Shown here: positions 4,801-6,314 of the stretch, piece after piece | Position numbering within the stretch: position 1 is the stretch's first letter | Layout: each line of letters begins with the position of its first letter | From: Anaerolineae bacterium | Lineage (GTDB): Bacteria; Chloroflexota; Anaerolineae; UBA1429 | Assembly (NCBI GenBank): GCA_007118555.1 | Contig: SKRJ01000461.1 | Span: 1-6,314 of the forward strand | Length of the DNA stretch: 6,314 nucleotides | Reading direction: 5' to 3' | Made by a program: the position numbers and the translations under genes | The notes under the pieces: model-generated | Databases searched by the model: none | Told to the model about the DNA's origin: nothing | The model's input: the letters and a program-made list of their open reading frames with translations, nothing else

Positions 4801-6314
4801 TTGCCGGGTCATACAGCTCGACATTGGCGTTTCCGAAGAAACCTCCCGTTACCAGCACCCGACCGTCGTTCAGTTCTGTTGCCTGGTGGAACCACCGCGC
4901 GGTGTGCAGGCTGTCGGTCTCCGCCCAGCCCGATACGCCGATGCCTGCGCCCGAGCCGTAAAAGAGGGTGACCTCCCCCTGCCCGGCGCTACCGCCGCTA
5001 TAGGCCCCGACGAGGATATCGGCATAGCCGTCGCGGTTCACGTCACCGGCCCCGGACACTGCGGCCCCGAACCAGTCGCTTTCGCCAACGCCGGTGCCGG
5101 TCCAGACCGGCGCCTCAGAGAGGCCTGTTGCCGAGCCGGCGTACAGGTGGGCGGTTCCCGCATCCCACCCCCAGTTATTCGCGCCAATCAGGACGTCGTC
5201 ATAACCATCACCGTTGACATCACCGGCGCCTGCGAGGGCCTCGCCAAAGCCGCACCAGAATCCCGTATCACCGCTCACAGTCCAGGCGGGCGTCGGCGCC
5301 AGCCCGGCCTGCGAGCCGAGGTACGCATAGACCTTGGCCCTGGGACAGTCGTCTCCAGACTCGCGATACCCCGGCGCTCCTATCAGGATATCAGCGTATC
5401 CATCGCCGTTGACATCGCCTGCTGCTGCCAGCGTGGCACCGAACATGTCCTCGTTGTTCTCACCGGTGGCGCTCCAGAAACGCGTCGGGTCAAAGATCTC
5501 TGTGTCTGGCTCCCGCCCAGTGCCTCCCACCAGGACCGCCCGTCCGTCTGCCAGGAGCGTCAGTGTAGGCCAATCGCGCATCTCCTGGATGGAACCAGCG
5601 AGTACCCAGGTGTCTCTGTGCGGGTCATAGAGCTCGCCCACGGGATCAAACGACTCGCCTCCGGCCACGAGCACGCGGCCGTCCTGCAGGGCCACCGCCG
5701 CGTGGCCATGTCGACCAAGGTGCATGTCGGCGACCCTAGACCATGCCTGCTCTTCGGGCACGTACACCTCGGCACTGTTGGAGCTGCCATCACCGAGTCC
5801 TCCCGTCACCAGAACCCTGCCGTCGGGCAGCAGGGTGGCCGTGTGCGAGCCACGCGCATCGTTCAGGTCGCTTTCCACGAGCCGTTCCCAGGACCCGCCT
5901 TCCATGTCCGGGTGGTACAACTCTGACTGCCGCACCGCCAAGCCCCTATCATCCCAGCCGCCGGCGACGAGCACGGTTCCGTCCAGGAGCCGGGTCGCGG
6001 TATGATTCGTCCGGCGCAAGTGCATGGTGCCTGCAGCGCTCCATAGCCCGGTGGCCGGGTCATAGATCTCGGCGGTATTGGCCACGGTATCGCCCGTATC
6101 ACCTCCCGTCACGAGTACACGCCCGTCGTTGAGGAGTGTGGCGGTATGATCGGCGCGCCCCTCGTCCAGACTGCCGGTAAGCGTCCAATGGCCGGTGTCG
6201 GGATTGTAGATCTCGGCGCTGGAAAGCGCGTTCCATTCGTCGTCCCAGCCACCCACCACCAGGACCCTGCCGTCGGCCAGAGGCGTGGCCGTATGAGCAC
6301 GGCGCACCTGGCTC
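1826..6314 (-). CDS. Giant secreted kelch/FG-GAP beta-propeller surface protein, 5' end outside window
   Basis: A partial gene: the frame stays open through the right edge. A GTG at 6305-6307 is not the real start, because it falls inside a kelch unit whose usual beginning ('SQVRRAHTAT') continues to the edge. Residue numbers here count that GTG as 1; 1,493 residues follow. Order: kelch units 1-6 (1-277), FG-GAP units 1-3 (278-465), kelch units 7-13 (466-788), a degenerate FG-GAP unit 4 (789-842), an Ig-like region (843-1050), an FN3-like domain (about 1101-1191), a NEW3-like sandwich (about 1196-1331), a proline-rich linker (1332-1341), a ZU5-like domain (about 1343-1475) and the tail 'FQLLLPIVRRRFW'. 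No catalytic residues are visible, so binding to carbohydrate, protein or other cells is more likely than enzymatic action. The only cysteines are two in FG-GAP units 1-2 (321, 352) and four in the ZU5-like domain (1356, 1425, 1452, 1463), as expected for an exported protein with disulfides. A signal peptide should lie upstream. The foldase gene follows at once. Confidence 0.88.
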   Translation of the reverse strand, partial: SQVRRAHTATPLADGRVLVVGGWDDEWNALSSAEIYNPDTGHWTLTGSLDEGRADHTATLLNDGRVLVTGGDTGDTVANTAEIYDPATGLWSAAGTMHLRRTNHTATRLLDGTVLVAGGWDDRGLAVRQSELYHPDMEGGSWERLVESDLNDARGSHTATLLPDGRVLVTGGLGDGSSNSAEVYVPEEQAWSRVADMHLGRHGHAAVALQDGRVLVAGGESFDPVGELYDPHRDTWVLAGSIQEMRDWPTLTLLADGRAVLVGGTGREPDTEIFDPTRFWSATGENNEDMFGATLAAAGDVNGDGYADILIGAPGYRESGDDCPRAKVYAYLGSQAGLAPTPAWTVSGDTGFWCGFGEALAGAGDVNGDGYDDVLIGANNWGWDAGTAHLYAGSATGLSEAPVWTGTGVGESDWFGAAVSGAGDVNRDGYADILVGAYSGGSAGQGEVTLFYGSGAGIGVSGWAETDSLHTARWFHQATELNDGRVLVTGGFFGNANVELYDPATRQWIPTGSTEASRVSHTATRLDDGRVLAVGGQQGRASAEIYDPSTGIWAWTGSLQTGRAWHSATLLADGRVLIAGGSAADHSYLVSAELYNPATGSWTATGNMTGPHANHTATRLADGRVLVAGGWPGGASAQLYNPETGTWSATGSMNAVRDRHTATLLPNGRVLVVGGEGGAFLASAELYDPATGLWTLTGSMAAARGDHSSTLLPDGRVLVAGGWAGGGSLLSSAEIYDPATGTWEAAPSLQVARRSHTATLLGDGQVLVAGGEAQGVTLSHAEVLSQARAPWSVSGPGQAGASFGESVAGGGDATGNGYADFAIGEPAGDGGGRAYVYYSGVALSATDAPVEDGDVQTLLLARMDGSPDALALLQIRDANYAPTIGVITTTVYAVDQATKGTWTVSIEGDIENAIINISAVAAPNPPILTNLTVDASDLENTLVAYELLSDHHPVTMQIYANDGPLTDTLEIPLPEGMVGSSGDTRTEEVTLFQGLEVAQLVLSDPLAAKGTVITTTIDLSFLQSGDYKLWVRVEDGVSPPVQGYVWGVEATAAEELPAAWNQVRIAAADYDAVKQMAGAALISIDHRDTWSDTFDTVITAQIEPEGLYIEFLPYDHPDVNTYLLEVTEAGVTHVITTGLSVHYADHEDLPDIEPIHYAHFGGLSPLRTYTVRIAALDLDHDLASWSQTETFTVPQGNMQLVALQPALELPPGQQALTTILELTMTDDLFSDVYVALDTHQLPEGITLQALAYEPQGEGGTLAQLERWGNIPAPTRQMPAPRGWMPVQASTSTTSMLVHATVSVAPGVPAADYTLPFVAHSGQLERRAEIALRVPPPPPDPLPPDVATILVANLPLPSCATAITVTIPVGAFGPGASVQFLQASNNVLDIPGWRFAGSHWTLTALNAGGNPVQPSLPLALVLTYDPACLLDPEAEDLHLRRWATPAGWGTTGVDCTVQPENNTLTCEFAQTGRFALFEPAPRSFQLLLPIVRRRFW
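1829..1873 (-). other. C-terminal hydrophobic/arginine tail, possible sorting signal
   Basis: The last 15 residues, ending 'RSFQLLLPIVRRRFW', contain a short hydrophobic strand with one proline followed by three arginines. Similar 'hydrophobic-LP-hydrophobic-R' endings are, to my recollection, frequent on secreted proteins of Chloroflexota, but no sorting enzyme is established to me. It is too short to span a membrane and is not an LPxTG signal. Confidence 0.4.
1883..2281 (-). other. ZU5-like C-terminal domain of the giant protein
   Basis: Residues about 1343-1475 read 'ITVTIPVGAFGPGASVQF', 'WRFAGSHWTLTALNAGG', 'LPLALVLTYDPACL', 'LHLRRWATPAGW', 'NNTLTCEFAQTGRFALF'. This matches the P-x-G-A-F ... 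F-x-L-T-A ... L-x-L-x-Y ... L-x-L-x-x-W ... N-T-L-x-C ... F-A-L-F order that I associate with ZU5-like modules near the C-terminus of Chloroflexota secreted proteins. Four cysteines (1356, 1425, 1452, 1463) could form two disulfides. Confidence 0.6.
2285..2722 (-). other. NEW3-like sandwich plus proline-rich linker
   Basis: Residues about 1196-1331 begin 'MQLVALQPALELPPGQQALTTILELTM' and end 'VAPGVPAADYTLPFVAHSGQLERRAEIALRV'. The P-G-x-P-x-x-x-Y-T-L-x-F-x-A-x-S-G stretch resembles NEW3/CARDB-type domains that sit between larger modules of secreted proteins. It is followed by a hinge with eight prolines in ten residues (1332-1341; bases 2285-2314). Confidence 0.5.
2735..3781 (-). other. Ig-like and FN3-like region of the giant protein
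   Basis: Residues 843-1191. The first part (843-1050) holds strand-rich segments such as 'KGTWTVSIEGDIENAIINISAV', 'PPILTNLTVDASD' and 'LQSGDYKLWVRVEDGVSPPVQGYV', which look like Ig-type sandwiches of bacterial surface proteins; I cannot place them in a named family. Residues about 1101-1191 fit fibronectin type III: 'IEFLPYDHPDVNTYLLEV' near the start and 'LSPLRTYTVRIAALDLD' near the end, the usual L-x-P-x-x-x-Y-x-V-x-I-x-A pattern. The region probably acts as a stalk or spacer. Domain borders are approximate. Confidence 0.6.
3782..3943 (-). repeat. Degenerate fourth FG-GAP unit
   Basis: 'FGESVAGGGDATGNGYADFAIGEPAGDGGGRAYVYYSG' has the FG-GAP shape, but the calcium loop (3854-3880) reads DATGNGYAD: the second and third ligand positions are T812 and N814 instead of N and D. 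Calcium binding is probably weakened or lost. It is separated from the other FG-GAP units by the seven kelch units. Confidence 0.75.
3944..4912 (-). repeat. Kelch repeat block 2 (seven units)
   Basis: Seven tandem kelch units with conserved histidines at residues 474, 519, 564, 613, 658, 705 and 754, a spacing of 45-49 codons. Six have the full pattern from 'HTAT..L.DGRVLVAGG' to 'AELYDPATG.W..TGSM'. The seventh begins as kelch ('RRSHTATLLGDGQVLVAGG') but lacks the Y-D-P-A-T-G part and ends 'LSQARAPWSVSG', which resembles the ends of the FG-GAP units. Seven units would by themselves make one complete seven-bladed propeller. Confidence 0.88.
4361..4376. repeat. 16-nt direct repeat, copy A (kelch unit 10)
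   Basis: ACCGGTGGCGCTCCAG on the plus strand. It encodes the W-S-A-T-G strand of kelch unit 10 (W645). The identical sequence recurs at 5462-5477, 1,101 nt (367 codons) away and in the same reading frame. Identity stops exactly at both flanks. Confidence 0.85.
4913..5476 (-). repeat. FG-GAP (integrin-alpha-type) repeat block, three units
   Basis: Three units of about 62 codons share F-G-x-x-[LV]-[AS]-x-A-G-D-V-N-x-D-G-Y-[AD]-D-[IV]-L-[IV]-G-A. The calcium-loop motifs are DVNGDGYAD (5390-5416), DVNGDGYDD (5195-5221) and DVNRDGYAD (5018-5044). All keep the acidic and asparagine ligand positions, so each should bind Ca2+; the arginine in the third falls at a non-ligand position. Units 1 and 2 end with 'GLAPTPAWTVSG' and 'GLSEAPVWTGTG', typical FG-GAP linkers. 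Cysteines 321 and 352 lie in units 1 and 2 and could pair. Three units are too few for a seven-bladed integrin-type propeller. Confidence 0.88.
5462..5477. repeat. 16-nt direct repeat, copy B (kelch to FG-GAP junction)
   Basis: Same 16 bases as copy A, encoding W278-S-A-T-G exactly where kelch unit 6 gives way to FG-GAP unit 1. Recombination between the copies would remove 367 codons without a frameshift. Confidence 0.85.
5477..6314 (-). repeat. Kelch repeat block 1 (six units visible)
   Basis: Six tandem units of about 45-53 codons with the core R-x-x-H-T-A-T-x-L-x-D-G-R-V-L-V-x-G-G, then S-A-E-[IVL]-Y-[DN]-P-x-T-G-x-W-x-x-T-G. The conserved histidine falls at residues 5, 54, 102, 155 and 202. 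Unit 6 has lost it (P247 in 'RDWPTLTLLADGRAVLVGG') and is the most divergent; unit 3 has a longer loop ('YHPDMEGGSWERLVESDL'). Each unit should form one four-stranded blade of a beta-propeller. The first unit continues beyond the right edge, so the true number is at least six; seven would complete a common propeller size. Confidence 0.88.

Noticed and set aside
4193..5926. Long plus-strand open frame of 577 codons opposite the propeller region, with similar ones at 3056-4120 and 1062-2048
   Set aside because: They lie antisense to a gene with strong kelch and FG-GAP patterns. Their proteins show only the complement of the repeats and no independent domain. GC-rich codon use readily leaves antisense frames open.
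3944..6314. Tandem DNA repeats with a period near 135-147 nt, as in a minisatellite or CRISPR-like array
   Set aside because: The periodicity follows the 45-49 codon kelch unit. The repeats are diverged at the DNA level, vary in length, and keep the protein motif, so they are coding repeats.

Overview
The window holds three protein-coding genes and no RNA gene, CRISPR array or insertion sequence that I can see. It is GC-rich. The two minus-strand genes point to a Chloroflexota-like bacterium (for example an Anaerolineae relative) or a metagenomic contig from that group. This rests on four traits I associate with that phylum: a very long secreted protein of kelch and FG-GAP repeats, a ZU5-like penultimate domain ending in a cysteine-flanked 'NNTLTC ... 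GRFALF' pattern, a C-terminal 'LLLPIVRR' tail, and a membrane-anchored DsbA-like/cyclophilin fusion. The assignment is inference from remembered family patterns, not a search.

Layout from left to right: (1) Bases 10-534, plus strand, encode an unrecognised 174-residue soluble protein that begins almost at the window edge. (2) Bases 535-614 separate convergent genes and hold two hairpins, one of them a strong 12-bp stem that may stop transcription. (3) Bases 615-1817, minus strand, encode a 400-residue foldase-like protein: one N-terminal membrane segment, a DsbA-like thioredoxin domain whose active site reads C-P-H-S instead of C-x-x-C, and a cyclophilin-type peptidyl-prolyl isomerase domain. 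(4) From 1826 to the right edge, minus strand, runs a giant surface protein of at least 1,495 residues, open at its 5' end. Within the window it reads, N to C: six kelch units, three FG-GAP units, seven kelch units, one degenerate FG-GAP unit, then Ig/FN3-like and NEW3-like sandwiches, a proline-rich linker, a ZU5-like domain and a short hydrophobic/arginine tail.

The two minus-strand genes are transcribed right to left and lie 8 nt apart. An alternative GTG start for the second gene overlaps the stop codon of the first, so they look like one operon with possible translational coupling. A reasonable working idea is that the exported foldase helps the large, proline-rich, cysteine-containing surface protein to fold, but only the adjacency supports this. 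The promoter and signal peptide of the giant gene lie beyond the right edge.

The most interesting observations are the mosaic of two beta-propeller repeat families joined at a shared W-x-x-x-G strand motif, with an identical 16-nt stretch at one junction, and the CPHS active site in the DsbA-cyclophilin fusion. I see no clear sign of a wholly new system such as a defence or mobile element.
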